From: Lineus longissimus
Lineage: Eukaryota; Nemertea; Pilidiophora; Heteronemertea; Lineidae
Length of the DNA: 64,000 bases
Direction of reading: 5' to 3'
Assembly: GCF_910592395.1 (NCBI RefSeq)
Contig: NC_088324.1
Coordinates: 13,232,953 to 13,296,952, forward strand
The notes beneath the pieces are model-generated. The model searched no databases. It was given only the letters and a program-made list of their open reading frames with translations, and was not told the origin of the DNA. Position numbers and translations under genes: made by a program. Shown piece after piece: positions 22,727-35,700 of this stretch; position 1 is the first letter of the stretch, and each line of letters begins with the position of its first letter.

Positions 22727-25700
22727 ATGTCCAGTAACATTTCGCAGGCCGAAGACGAACTGATCTGCGGGATCTGTCACCGCGCCTTCGACGACCCTCG
22801 TCTGCTGCCATGTCTTCACACATTTTGTGCAAAATGTATCGAGGAGGTGGACCCGTATGCGATGGGAGAGCGGAGCTTTCAGACCCCCCTTTCCTCGCAG
22901 AGCACTGGCTATTCGAGCCAAAGACTCTCCGCAGAGATCTCCTTGCAGCCTGTCACAATCTTGTGCCCGAAGTGCGACACAGAGGTGACCATCCCGCGCC
23001 GCACTGAGCTTCTCCCCGTGAATCATTTGATCAGGAATAAGTTGTTCCTTCAGAACTTGAGCAGCCCAAAGGCAAGCATTCATTGCGATCTGTGCACAGG
23101 GAATCAAGAGGCGATTACACGGTGTTCAATCTGCCATGAGAATTTATGCGATATTTGCACCAAGGCTCACAAACGCCAGCGACGCACTTCCAGCCATGCC
23201 ATTTTGACGCTGAAGGACATCCGACGTTTGAAACCGACCAATCAGATTAAAAGACATATCATGTGCCCGTTCCATGATGACGAAATGAAACTGTATTGTG
23301 AGACCTGCGACAGACTCGCATGCAGAGATTGTCTTCTGGTGGACCACAAAGACCACAGGTACGGCTTCACCAACGAAGTTATGAATGACCAACTCAAACA
23401 GCTCAAAGAAAACCTAGAAAGGCTGAAACCTTTCAAAGACACAGTTAAAACGTCATTGCGCAATGTCCAAACGATGCGCGAAAAAATAGATCGGCGTGCA
23501 GACGTCTTAGAAAAAGAGGTGAATCAGTTTATTGACGCCTACGTCAAGGCATTGGAGAAATATAGGACCAAGATTGTTGGGAGAATTGAAACGATTTGTA
23601 ACAAAAAGGTGAAGGCTTTGAAACTGCAGAAAATTCAACTTGAACAGAATTTAGATGACATCTTCCACACCTGTCGGTTCACAGAGGAATTGCTGGCGGA
23701 AGGCTCGGCTGTCGAGGTTTTGCATTGCAAAAAAGATGTGCAGGTAAGTCGTTTTTTGTACATTTTCATCAGCATTTAGATGCATGATCTGCGAATTGAC
23801 ATCTGGGGGTATTGACGCCTCGCGAACTTATTCTAAAACAAATATTATGCATCAAAGCAATACTTTGCCATCTGCCTGTGAAGGCAATGTCATGCCATCG
23901 TTCACGTGCCACGTGACACGTGCTCGAAAGCAAGGCTTTGACGTCTGCACACTCCTTTACCATCTGCGTGAAATCAACGCTTTACCGGCATCTATAAGAC
24001 CTTTATCTATACTAAGCCCATAACATCAGCGCATGCATGGTATATAGTATACTCATCTCAAAACCAGCATCTACCTTTTCCTGAACAACCTAGCTAAATA
24101 CAAAAAACGACCAAGGTATATCTAAGGATATCTAAACGAGAAATTGTTTAAAGGTCAACGGTAGAATTTTTCAAACAATCTGACGTTTCAGAAGGTATCT
24201 AAGACGCGGGGCTTCTTTTTCGAATTAACCGAAGTTTAAACAAGAAAATTTCTGTTAGGTGAAAGTGCGCCGCGTGAAGTTAAAATTGGTAAATCAAGGT
24301 CTGCGGAAAGTATTCATGGCACAGAACGATTTTAGAAGCCTTATTAGAAAGCCTTTTAGAAGCCTTCGAAAACCTTATTTCTAAGAGTTTAGATCTATTA
24401 TCTTTCGGTTTCATATTCGACGATTGATTGGATTGACAGATGGATAATTGAGAGAATTTTAATTGGCTTTTAAATCGATATGCGCGTGATTTACCAATCC
24501 AATTAGGTTTTACATGCCGCAATGATTATAAACACATCTATTAGGTAGCATCCACACCGGAAGTTTAAACTTTAACGGACGTCAATCACTCATCCGGCCA
24601 TCGAACTATATCTCTCTCGTGGTAGTTTTAAATAGGAATCACTTTTTATATCAATCCTGGCATAACAAGTGGTTTTCAATAATACTTCGCCTGTCGATAT
24701 TGACGGAGTAAAAAATCCTGATCTGAGGATGTTTATATCGGGCTGCTCAAACAATATGTACACCCTATTGAGGAGATCCTTAGGACTGACAAATACTCCT
24801 TATAAAGCGGGCGAGTGTCTGCAGTACAGAGTATCCTTGTAACCGAGGTTTCCGCCTATAATAGGGAGGTGCCATTGTATAGTAAGTTGTATGATGGCGT
24901 CTGGTCAAATTTCCGTTCATTAGTATTATCAACGGTGTCATCATTGTCATTGTCATTATCATTATCGTTATCATCATTGATCTTTCCTGCATGCAGGCAC
25001 GTCTAAACGAGCTGGTGTCCAAGCCCTACGCCTCGGAGCCGAAAGCTGACGATTTCGTCGAATTCTGTCCAAGTGAGAGGGGAGAGGTGATCAACGGGTA
25101 CAAACTTTACGGAGCGATATCTTCCAAATGTGTGGACGCGGTCCGTTCAACAATTACAGGGGAAGGTAAGTCTGGTCAGGGCCAAGTTCCATTGGCATTA
25201 CAATCCAGAGGCAGTGGTTAGAGGGAGTCTATAGGCAGAAGCCAGGAATATTAGGCAAGATAAAGTTACACAGAATTGCCAATAGGGATCTCTCCTATCT
25301 CACAGCATATGCCCCCGCATCCAGAGAAAATAATGATAAGAAGGATGAAAAGACAGAATTTAAATCAGCTCTCTCGCCAAGTGGCGGACCTGATGATACA
25401 TCGTTAACATCTCAATCTTGAAGATGATATGGAAACCTAACAACGGGCTGCTCCAACAACAGAACCTCTCTATTGAGGACATCCTTGGGACTGACAACAA
25501 CCTGAGGACATATATATAAAAAGACCCGAGAAAAAGAGTTGGAGAACCCGGGTATCGATCCCGGTGCCTCTCACATGCTAAGCGAGCGCTCTACCATTTG
25601 AGCTAGTCCCCCATTCGGTGACAGATCTCCTGATTTTGTTCTAAATAATTCCCGCCGAATCGATATCTGCACAATGACCGACCTAACGGGCGGAAAGCAA

Positions 25701-27049
25701 AGCCTGGGCCATGGGACACTTGGCTTGCCGGTGCCTTTAAAACGCGATTGCACCTTTTCTTTTAAGTTCAATACCAGTATGAATATTCTGAGGGCCTTGA
25801 CAATCACCTTTGTCACCATATTTTTCAGGTCTGCACACACCAAGAGAAGGCCACAAGACGGAACTTATCCTCCTCACCAAAGATCAGGAAGGCCAGCCAA
25901 TGGGGAAGGGAGGAGCGGACATCAGTGCCAAGATGGCCGCCAAGGATAATGCAGAGGTGTAAGTGTCTAAACACGTGGGGACCTATCCAAGTCAAAATGT
26001 GTCAAATGCCAAGATGGTCATGGACGTGGGGCGTGGCTTTTCAATTTTTACAGTTCCTTGATATCAAACACACTTAGGTATCTAGGCCGGGGACGAAGGC
26101 GCGCCGTCCATACGTTTTAAACCTGGTGGCATTGGGTGTTTAATTAGAAATGTGAACGTCGATTTTGCAGAATCATCCCAGTTCATATCAGAGACAGAAG
26201 AGACGGCAACTATGTGATAAGCTACACTCCAGACAGACCAGGACAGTTCTCACTCAACATTACCATTAAAGGAAAACCAATCAAGGTAATGTAGAAGATT
26301 TGTCCATTATTTAAAGGGATTCAGTCAGGAAAAACTTATAAAATTGATAGTTTTGAACGGCCCGGTCTTCGTACACTTGACACGGCTAGCATTTGAGCTA
26401 GAAACCATGCTGGATTTATATAACATTTCAGTAATATTTTCATTTACCAACTCCCGACTCTCGGCTTGGTTTCATTTAGCTCTTTTCTTCAAGGATGCTC
26501 CTTTCAACGTGGCCGTGAAAGCAAGATGGCGTAAACATACGGGTACTTTCCACTGTTGTACCTTCTGCTCGAGTGGAGGACGAAAAGATGTCGTCTGCGG
26601 ATGTGGCTCAGTCATGCCTGGTAAGTGTACACTTTTTAAATGCCTCTCGACAAACCGCTCAGAAAGTGTCATGCTTTTGGAGATAACGTCCTTGGAAAAA
26701 ACTGCCCCTGTTGTTATCTAAGATCGTCATCTATAAGGCCTTTATAAGTCTCTACTGCATGGATTTGCAATATGGTCACGTCACACCATATGAAAAGAAT
26801 TTCAGACGTCTGAAAAAAAAGTCCAGAAAAGACATGATCCAACCATTAATATGAGACTTTTTAGAGGGAACTATCAGTACTGTTACACCTTGGTATCGTC
26901 ATTGTTTTCTTACAGGAGGTTTCCAAGGGTGTGGTCACGGACATTCCGGGCACCCAGGCCGCCAACACTGGTCTTGCTGCGGGAAACTCTCCAAGAACTC
27001 GGAGTGCTCAAAGCCTTACCACGGTGTCGTGCAACAGTTTACCTTATAG
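22727..27049 (+). CDS. TRIM45: TRIM45, RING/B-box/coiled-coil/filamin E3 ligase
   Basis: Six exons in phase: 22727-23743, 24997-25165, 25829-25958, 26171-26285, 26494-26620, 26916-27049, giving 563 residues (human about 580). The RING has C14, C17, C29, H31, C34, C37, C80 and C83, with the long gap before the last pair that is typical of TRIM45. B-box 1 spans about 120-155 and B-box 2 about 180-215, followed by a coiled coil to about 335. An immunoglobulin-filamin domain follows (exons 2-4; ISYTPDRPGQFSL). The Cys/His-rich tail has HCCTFCSSGG, GCGHGHSGHPG and HWSCC, diagnostic of TRIM45. TRIM45 is a ubiquitin ligase reported to dampen MAPK and NF-kB signalling in mammals; its role here is inference. 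Intron 2 carries a tRNA-Ala on the other strand and two related short repeats flank exon 2. Confidence 0.95.
24741..24793 (+). repeat. Short dispersed repeat, copy A (TRIM45 intron 1)
   Basis: GGGCTGCTCAAACAA, CCCTATTGAGGAGATCCTT and GGACTGACAA align with the copy at 25445-25497, about 0.7 kb away on the other side of exon 2. Confidence 0.5.
24932..24978. repeat. (CATTAT)n-like microsatellite
   Basis: Imperfect TCATTG / TCATTA / TCGTTA hexamer run just before TRIM45 exon 2. Confidence 0.6.
25445..25497 (+). repeat. Short dispersed repeat, copy B (TRIM45 intron 2)
   Basis: GGGCTGCTCCAACAA, CTCTATTGAGGACATCCTT and GGACTGACAA are shared with copy A. The ACCTCTCTATTGAGGACA core resembles the ends of the elements at about 43989 and 47051. 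Confidence 0.5.
25540..25611 (-). tRNA. tRNA-Ala (AGC)
   Basis: This 72-nt minus-strand segment has a canonical A box (TAGCTCAAATGG), an anticodon loop TTAGCAT giving AGC inside a good 5-bp stem (CTCGC/GTGAG with one wobble), a T arm CCGGG-ATCGATA-CCCGG, and discriminator A. The acceptor stem (GGGGACT with GTTCTCC) pairs mostly, with one C-U mismatch and two wobbles, so it may be a mildly decayed copy. It lies antisense within TRIM45 intron 2. Confidence 0.75.
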
Positions 27050-28050
27050 CAATTACAGAACCTGGGGGGTCCCGGGGAAAAACTATCCCGGCCAAGTTCC
27101 CAGGAAACCACAACAACATTAACCGAATCTCTGGATGAGGTTGCTATGAGCGGGCAAGGGACATGGCGACGAGAATGTTACGTGTACGGTGATGAAGATG
27201 AGGCCTGCGCCTTTGGGACAGGATCTCGATCGAAAAAGTGTTCCGATGGAGATGCAGCTGCTGTTTCAAAGGAGACAAGGTGCAGACGAGATGAGAGGCG
27301 GGTAAGACGGAGGACAACAACGGTCACAACCACCGAAAGGAGGAATGACCGACTGCAGGCTCGTGGAGGCTGCAAAATCAAATCATTGCAATATTTTGTT
27401 TGAGCGCATCCATCTCTTCATCATGTCACAGACCAAAAGGTAGTCGTGATCATCATCGTCCATGATCAAACTGGTGGTGAGGGTATGGACAAACTGGCAT
27501 GTGCGCGTGATGACAACGCGATTGTGACTTCAACTTTCGTCGCGCAATAACTGGATATCTTTAAAGAATGAGTAAATTTTACGTCGTTGCCTAACATACA
27601 TTTACACAGGACGCACAGCAATAGGTGTCTTACAACACTGCAGCTTCACTTAGTTTCAATTCTAAATGATGACATATTCTAAAGTTCGATAAGCACATGT
27701 ATATTGTAGGCCTACATCGCATTGGCTTGAAATATCAAACACTTTTCTTTTTATGGTCTTGCCTCTTTCGTTTTGACTTCGAAAATAGTTTCATTTATTT
27801 ATACTCTCTTATCGTGGTGATTCTCTGCATCACTGACCGGGGCGTTTTTCGTACTTCCTGCTTTCATTTTGAACTTTCTGTCGGAAACGTTTTTTCCTGC
27901 AGCTGGTGTGCCCCGCATCATAGTGTTAACTTATCAGAGCAAACACCTAGGATTGGAGACACTGGTATAAAACACCACTGATTTGATTTTTTCAGGTGGA
28001 AGGCAATTAATTTCTTAGTATAAATATAGGATATGATTTATATATGGAAT
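27050..28050. other. TRIM45 3' UTR and intergenic
   Basis: Just after the stop, an 86-codon Arg-rich frame (27146-27403) has no domain. Beyond about 27.4 kb the sequence is AT-rich and I see nothing in it. Confidence 0.35.
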
Positions 28051-28144
28051 GGTCAGTCTCAATCAGTGTCTTTGGCACAACTACGGCCCCTTTGGAATTA
28101 TTCAATTCCGCTTTGGCCGTGATCTTCCCAAAGACACTGTGACC
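28051..28144. repeat. Hairpin repeat, copy 1
   Basis: GGTCA, then CAGTGTCTTTGG at the left pair with CCCAAAGACACTG, then TGACC at the right around a GGCC-containing core, making a long imperfect hairpin of 94 bp. A related copy lies at 28742-28833. Confidence 0.65.
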
Positions 28145-28741
28145 AACAGCACACAGGTCTAAGAAAAATGACGACTGAATGTCTCTTGCTATTGTCAGAG
28201 TGGGCAATGATGTTGTGAAGTGTTTCATCTGAGGATCCACAGCATCTACCAATCCCCTTGACATGAATGTCTCTCAGGACTGTGAGTTATTATATGATAC
28301 GAATCTGACGCAATTTAATATCTCCCCTGTCACAAGCTAGTGAAATGTTTCATTGTCCGCTGGATGATCCCAGACATTCATTGTTATGGCCTTAGTTTGC
28401 CATTCCCGATGACTGATCGACTCTTGTGCCGGTCAGCCTCCTGCATCAAGACGTGAATGTGACATCGTCCATCTCGACATTTACTGCTCTGAAAAGGCCT
28501 ACAGGATGTATCAGAAAACGATATGTGATGTCTTTCCCCCATATCACCTTTGCATATTACCGACGGCTGTTGCAATCTTCCTTGATGTTTACGTGATGTT
28601 TCAATCAAAAAGGATCTGTAGAGCGTCAAGTGCCAGGCATGAAGACTTCGTCACAACCTAGCTCTGTCATCAGTTGGTCAGACTGTTGCAGCCTTCTTTG
28701 TTTATAAAGGATTCTCAATAAGGATGGAGAATGAAGTGCCA
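28145..28741. other. Spacer between hairpin repeats
   Basis: It contains loosely repeated ACAGGATGT(A/C)TCAGAAA and TGGAGACAT motifs that recur to about 29035, suggesting an old, larger repeat. No gene is visible. Confidence 0.35.
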
Positions 28742-28833
28742 GTCACAACCAGTGTCTTCAGCACAATCACGGCCCCTTTGGATTTGCTTAATTCCACTTC
28801 GGCCGTAATCTTCCGAAAGACACTGGTTGTGAC
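28742..28833. repeat. Hairpin repeat, copy 2
   Basis: GTCACAACCAGTGTCTT and AAGACACTGGTTGTGAC form a perfect 17-bp inverted repeat around a core that matches copy 1 (CACGGCCCCTTTGGA, TTGGCCGT-like). The arrangement suggests a short inverted-repeat element present twice within 0.8 kb. Confidence 0.7.
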
Positions 28834-29028
28834 TAACAGTACATGCGTCAAAGATCCACACACAGGATGTCTCAGAAAGGGATCTTAAGGCCAGACATGG
28901 AGACATCGTCATAAACCTACCTCAGTCTGTCGTACCAGTTAGACATACCGACATATACGATCCTCCTTGCTTACGCAGGGTGTCTCAGAAAATGATCTCA
29001 AAAATCTTGCAAGCATGGGTCAGACATG

Positions 29029-29162
29029 GAGACATTCGGTGATATGAATAAAGACTAGCAATTGCTTTTACTGAAAACCCCATGTACATTTACACTAGGC
29101 CTTTCTGTACAAAACTGAAGTAAAATCATTTACTAGTCTTTATTCATATCACCCAATGTCTC
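29029..29162. mobile_element. 134-bp MITE-like element with long TIRs
   Basis: The ends GAGACATTCGGTGATATG / CATATCACCCAATGTCTC continue through AATAAAGACTAG, giving 29 bases with one mismatch; weaker pairing extends to about 48 bases. The interior is non-coding and the target duplication is not clear. Confidence 0.7.
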
Positions 29163-29710
29163 AACCAATCGTTGATTCCTGACCAGCCCCTGCATCGTTC
29201 CCGTCCCCAGGTCAACAGATGCTGTTGCATGCAGGCAATGCAGGGAGGCGATAACGATGATTCTTTGAAAATTGCAATGAGAAAAAGAACGACGGTCTCC
29301 CAGAATGTCTCTCTATATACTTTATCCATAAATGTTCTAATAAAGACACTGATTACGAGGTTCGTGTACAGCACAATGACCAGTAGATCACTTGCCATTT
29401 GTCCCAAATCGGCCTTTTGAGGACGAAGTCACAACCATCACACATCACTTCAAATCCAGGATATATGTATAATATATCGATACTACGTACGTAATAAGTG
29501 TCCCTCTGTAAAATGGGCCATACCCTGCTGTTCGATGGTAGATTAAGGTGTATGCCTATTGAGACAAATGATCGGGAACGTGGGATAAGATCTTCTTCTT
29601 CCCTTGATACATTGTATTCGTGCATGATACTATATCCATTACACACCGGCTGGCTATGCAAACCGTCTTTGTATCTGAAATATTGGTCCCTTTGAGGAAT
29701 GTCGCAGAGT
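29163..29710. other. Downstream of the Ig-protease gene
   Basis: Probably the protease 3' UTR. Short frames on both strands have no recognisable domain. Confidence 0.35.
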
Positions 29711-32700
29711 TTAATAGTCGTCCATGTGAAAGTCGTTGGTGTCGGATAGGCAGTCATAATCGTAATCCGCACAGTCAGTACCATAGCTCGGCGAGACGAA
29801 AGATTGGTCAAGCACTGTTTTCCTGATCCAGCTGACTAATTTGCTAACTTCGACGGAGTAGCCGTATTGGTTAGTATGCCCTATACATGCATCTCCGAAA
29901 GACACCACACCCGCTAGTGTCCACTTGCCCGACCTCTGAACAGCCAATGGACCACCGGAGTCGCCATTGCACTGCTCAGGCCGCCCGTCACCACGACCGG
30001 CGCACAACATGTTCTCCGTGAACCTGTGCCCCCGGGGGATTCTGTTCGCACAAAGCTGTCTGCTCCTCACAGGCAAGTGAATCTTCTTCAGCAGTCTTGA
30101 AGGTTGCCCGCCTAGGTGACGAGATCCCCAACCGGTCATCAGACCTAGTTCACCTTCTGTTGTAGAGTGGGGAGGGAGACATATCGGCCAGACGGCAGCG
30201 TTATATTGGACTTTAGTTTTCAACTTGATGAGTAACAAGTCCTTGTCGTACATTGAGTGCCCTCCACTTCCCCCGTGGTGGTGTACGCCGTTGTCCTCAA
30301 TCTCCAACTCTTCTCCCGACCAATCCTCCGCGCCGAGCTTCACCACGACATCATTCTCGAAGTCACCAGTATATTCGTTGTAACAATGGCTAGCAGAGAG
30401 GACCCACTGGTCGCTAATCAAGGCTCCTCCACAGAATGGTTGGTTTGTAAACTTGCTCTTCAGCATCGCCATCCACGGGACCTGACTGGGCGGGTTGCTA
30501 CTGTCCCATGGTTGACCGCAAACTGTAAGACCAAGAAAGGGAAGATTTAATTTATGTGGCTTTTTGTGACTGGAATCTTCCAGCACAGACATCACACCGT
30601 TATTTACAACAGTAAACTGCCATATTGTTTTCACCAGAGACGGCTCTGAGACAAGTTCAAATGGAAAGACATTTTGGCGTCCAAACATGCTTTGAAAGAC
30701 CCGATGTTTGTCATTGGTGAAGGACGGGACGAACGCCGAATGACAGCTCTGAGTGCCCCCGTATTGTTGAAATTACCTGGCACGGCCTTATCTCGTATAG
30801 AAGTCCTTGGTGGAGGGGATAATTTAACTGAGGGAACAGTAAATACGTTACACTACTTACTGTCGTCAAGCGGCTGTTTAATCTTTCTGAGTACCCAAAG
30901 ACTGACGGTGGATTCCACAACGCAAAGTCGACCTCGAATGTCCTTCCATACTGCAACACACGCGTATGTCTTACTGTCGTGGAGGTTGGTGTTCCTCAAC
31001 ACTAGGGTGTAATCTTCAAGTATTGATAATCTGAAAGTAAAGAGATAAAATGGGGATGTCAAGTCTCGTGAGTTGACTCCATTAACGTCTTCACTAACAG
31101 AAAAGTAGGTTTTTGAGCGTTTGAAAGGTTTCCCGGCCAACGCAACTACTCAACCCCGTTTAAAGGTCTTTCAGTGGAGTGAAAAACCCCTTTAACCAAC
31201 CGGCAAGCGACATCTTACCTTGCTTTTGAGTGACTGGGATAGAGAGGCCGTCCGCCAATCCTCCAGAAGACCTGTTGCAGGGTCGAAGAGCGAACTTGGT
31301 TCTGAAAGGCGCGACACCTCAACACAGGTGTGTCGCCTTGGTCGACCACCACTTCTTCATGTGGGGAAACTGAAAGTGCGAAAAGGCCATGCTGAATTGA
31401 GAGCTAGGCGTACCATGTCCCATTACCAGCAATCCCCAACTTTATTATGCCGCTGCTAAATGCAGGCGCTACGATCGAGTTTGACACGTGACCCAATTTA
31501 GCCAATCAGAGCGTTCATCAATAATAAAATATATTTTTAGTACAAGAAATCAATGCCTTGTGTCAGTTTTATGCCTTCATTGCGGGTTCACAATTTTGAA
31601 TGTACAGTGTTCCAGCTCATCAAAAGAACAGGGTTCTGTCTAGAATCACGGTTTTCCGAGTTTCTCCTTGTCAACACTGTCAGGAACCCCCCCCCCCCCC
31701 CATCCTATCTACCTAGCCAACACCCAGACAGAGGTTACCAAATGACAGAGCTGAGAGAGCCCAAACATCTGAGGAATCCATGCAACAGCAAAAGCTTTGG
31801 CAAATATGCTGAAGAGAAGGATGCAATATAATATTTCGGGCTTGGTCACCCGCCTACCCCCCCCCCCGACATGACCCTTCCCAGCCCTAGTGTCCTTAAT
31901 TGAACCATCCAAAGATAGGGATCTTAGGCCATAAAGTGGACAAATAAAGCAAGAAGTTATCAAAGGGTAGTCATTCTCATATCTTCAAAGATCACTTGAG
32001 GTCCAGCTTTTCATGTATGTTGATGTTTGGACATATATTCTCTCCTCAAATCCACTTGGGACGCCAATTTGGACCCCCCTGTGGACATGGAAAAATTTTC
32101 AATTTTCCCAATGGCATGTGTTTCAGTATACTCAGTATGATGCTGCCTTCTGCAGGAGCTATCGGCAAACTAAATTTGCAAACTCTATGTGATTCAAAAA
32201 GGCCACAGAAGTCGGCCAATTTTCATGTTTTCTTAGAATTTACATTAGGAAAAATTGCAATTCACGTGGTATTTTCAACCCATAGGTGGACATGGAAACA
32301 TTTTCACCAATCAACTCAAAATTTGGCCTGCAAATGCCTTGATAGTCATAGAATCACATACGCTATCGGCAACTAGGCTTTAGTTACACAGAAAGCCCTG
32401 AGATGTCTCTCACCTCGATCTGCTATAGAAAACGTATGCTTGGCCCTGGAAGGGAGTTTGGCGCATGCGCAGTTAAAAGGTTGGGAATTGCTGGTAATGG
32501 CATTACCAGCAATCCCCAACTTTATTATGCCGCTGCTAAATGCAGGCGCTACGATCGAGTTTGACACGTGACCCAATTTAGCCAATCAGAGCGTTCATCA
32601 ATAATAAAATATATTTTTAGTACAAGAAATCAATGCCTTGTGTCAGTTTTATGCCTTCATTGCGGGTTCACAATTTTGAATGTACAGTGTTCCAGCTCAT

Positions 32701-35700
32701 CAAAAGAACAGGGTTCTGTCTAGAATCACGGTTTTCCGAGTTTCTCCTTGTCAACACTGTCAGGAACCCCCCCCCCCCCCCCATCCTATCTACCTAGCCA
32801 ACACCCAGACAGAGGTTACCAAATGACAGAGCTGAGAGAGCCCAAACATCTGAGGAATCCATGCAACAGCAAAAGCTTTGGCAAATATGCTGAAGAGAAG
32901 GATGCTGTAGTTTCGAATGAGATGTACCAAATATCCTTAAGAATAACTTGAACGAAGTTGTGTCCCGTAAAAAAGAAACACGCCTTTTATTTGCCCCTTT
33001 TGATCTTTCACTTTACATAACATGACTTTGGAGATTCTTACGATGATGATGATGTCTTCATCTATATAGTGATGGCGGCGGTGGCGGCGGCGGTTCAATC
33101 TGTAAAATTAATCATTCAAATAAGCCTAATGCTAGTGATACTACCTAAAAGATATTAACATGAGAAATATATTGATATAAATCGGGAACCGGAATCAAAC
33201 TTACAAAGCTGGGGACTCTTAAGTTTCTCTGGAATTTAACTTGAAAGTAATACATATAAGTAGCCTTTAAATGTTCATCTTGCTTCCTTGACGGTGTACA
33301 TCTCACTGACTCCAGATGACCCAAAAATCTTCAATGACTTCAACATGAACTTTGTGACAGTATTAATTAACTTTTACGGCTTGACACTCTGGGAACTGCT
33401 AAGATAAGGCTAAAGTTCAGATAGGCCTACATAAATCAATAGAAAGAGAAACGGTTAGCCAGCATGAAGGATAAGAAATATGTAATATATATATATTGAT
33501 TTTGTCTGTAACATTCCGGCCCCATAAATGCGTCCTAGCCTAGCATTTACCTAATATTCAAATCTACAAGAGACAAAATCCCTAAATCTACAAACAACCA
33601 GCCGCACATGGGCCTACATGCATACCGTAATACATATCATGGATGAGCAGTCAAAGGTTGTATGTGACAAGGTCACGCGCATCGTGTGTCATAAACATTG
33701 CCCCCCAAAAGAAACATGCTGGTCAGATGAAACTCATTAGATATCAACAGACGACTCAAGTAAACATAGCTTCGTGACAGGTCGTGTCAGCTCATTGTGA
33801 TGTGTTTTGATCTTGGCTGACCTTACCAGGTTGTCCTTACCAGGATACGTCTCAATTACTCGTCCCAACAACCAGGAATTCCTGTGAGCATTGTCATCTA
33901 CAATCAGAACCAGGTCATCTGGCTTCAGGTTTTGACTTGCGTGACACCACTTCTGGCGCTCTTGCAGTGCAGTCAGATACTCCTTGGTCCACCTACGCCA
34001 AAACAAATCAGCAAGATACTGTACTTGCTTCCATTTCCTTCTGTACAGATCGGCCTCATCAAACAGTCCAGGAGGTTGACAGGTTCCGGGGCGCAGGAGC
34101 AGCAAATGGTTTGGTGTGATGGGTTGTAAGTCATCTGGGTCATCTGACAGCTTCGTCAGGGGTCTTCCATTTATTATGGCTTCGACTAGACACATCATTG
34201 TGTGAAGAGTATCGTCTGTCAGGTTCTGCTGCTTTATTATGCCATCTAGCACTTTCCTTACAGACCTGATTTGCCTCTCCCATACACCCCCCATATGGGA
34301 TGCTGCAGGGGGATTGAAAACCCATGTGATTTCTCGTTGGCGCATGTACTCCTCAATACGGCTGAGATTCCATTCCCGTATTGCTTTCTTTAACTCTTTC
34401 TGAGCACCCACAAAGTTTGTGCCATTATCGGATCGGATCCTGATCGGCATCCCTCGCCTACTAACGAATCTCTGCAGGGCATTGATGAACGAATCAGTTG
34501 TAAGATTCTCTGCCACCTCAATGTGTATGGCCCGGGTCGTGAGGCAGGTAAATATGCAGCCATACCGCTTCACCATGCTGCGGCCTCGTTTAACTTCAAA
34601 TGGGCCGAAGTAGTCCAATCCAACATGACAAAAGGCGGCTCTAGGGGAAGCAACACGGTCACTTGGCAAGTCTGCCATTTGTTGAATCATTGGTTTCACA
34701 TTTCTTTTGCGACAGTGCAGACATTTTGTGTTGTTCCTTCTTACGGCCAGCCTTCCCTTGATTATCCAAAATTTCTGACGGACTTCCGTCAGTACCCTTT
34801 CCGATCCCGAGTGGCCCGTCAAATTATGATAGTAACGAACTATCAAGTCCACCACATGGTGTTTCTTCGGCAATATGATCTGGTGCTTGGTTTCATCAGG
34901 AAGGTTGGAGTTTTCCAATCGACCACCCACACGCAGGATCCCATCGCTGTCCAGCACTGGGTTCAGCTTCTTTAGCTTGCAGGTCTTGAAGTTTGCCTGA
35001 ATGTCACCAAATGCCTTCTTCTGCACGAATTTCAGCACCTCCTGCTCAGCTTCCAAAAGTTCATCTACAGTGAGGCCACGTCTTGGAGGGGTCATGGCAA
35101 CTTGTCCGGGAATGTCCTTATTCTTGACCTTCTGGTGTAGCACCTTCTTCAGTCGCAGCATCCATGCAATCCCTTTCTTGAGCCTATACCAACAGGAATA
35201 GTGATTTATCATCGTGCTGATTGCCTGTTGTCCTCCATCCTGAGTCGGGTTCGTTGCATAAACCTTCACCTCCGGTTTGACCTCAATCATTCCTTCAGTC
35301 TCAATAACAATGGGCTCTTTAGGCCATTGCGTCTCCTGCTGTTTCAAGAATTCTGGTCCGTTTCTCCACCGATCATTTCCGCTTCCAATCAATTCATCGG
35401 CTGTCATACCCCGTGATACATCATCTGCCGGATTCTGATCTGTGGGTACATGCCTCCACTGAGTAGGCACTGTGCTCTCGTGGATTTTAGCCACCCTGTT
35501 TGCCACGAAGGTCTGGTATCTCTTTGTCTCATTCCTTATGTAATAAAGTACAATCATGCTGTCTGTCCAAAAAACAGACTCGCAGAGAGGGATCTCGAGC
35601 TCGCTACGCAGAAGTTTGTCTAGTTTCACTGCTTCGACAGCAGCCGTAAGTTCCAGCCTTGGGATGGTGGTGGTCTTTAATGGGGTTAACTTTGCCTTGG

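Noticed and set aside
22628-23107. 159-codon minus-strand frame
   Set aside because: It overlaps TRIM45 exon 1, which has a full RING and B-boxes on the plus strand.
27146-27403. Arg-rich 85-codon frame after TRIM45
   Set aside because: It lies in the probable 3' UTR, with no domain and no splice support.
31996-32376. 126-codon frame repeated identically at 40690-41070
   Set aside because: The identity comes from the two near-identical TIR-element copies. No domain is visible and there is no sign of selection on the protein.
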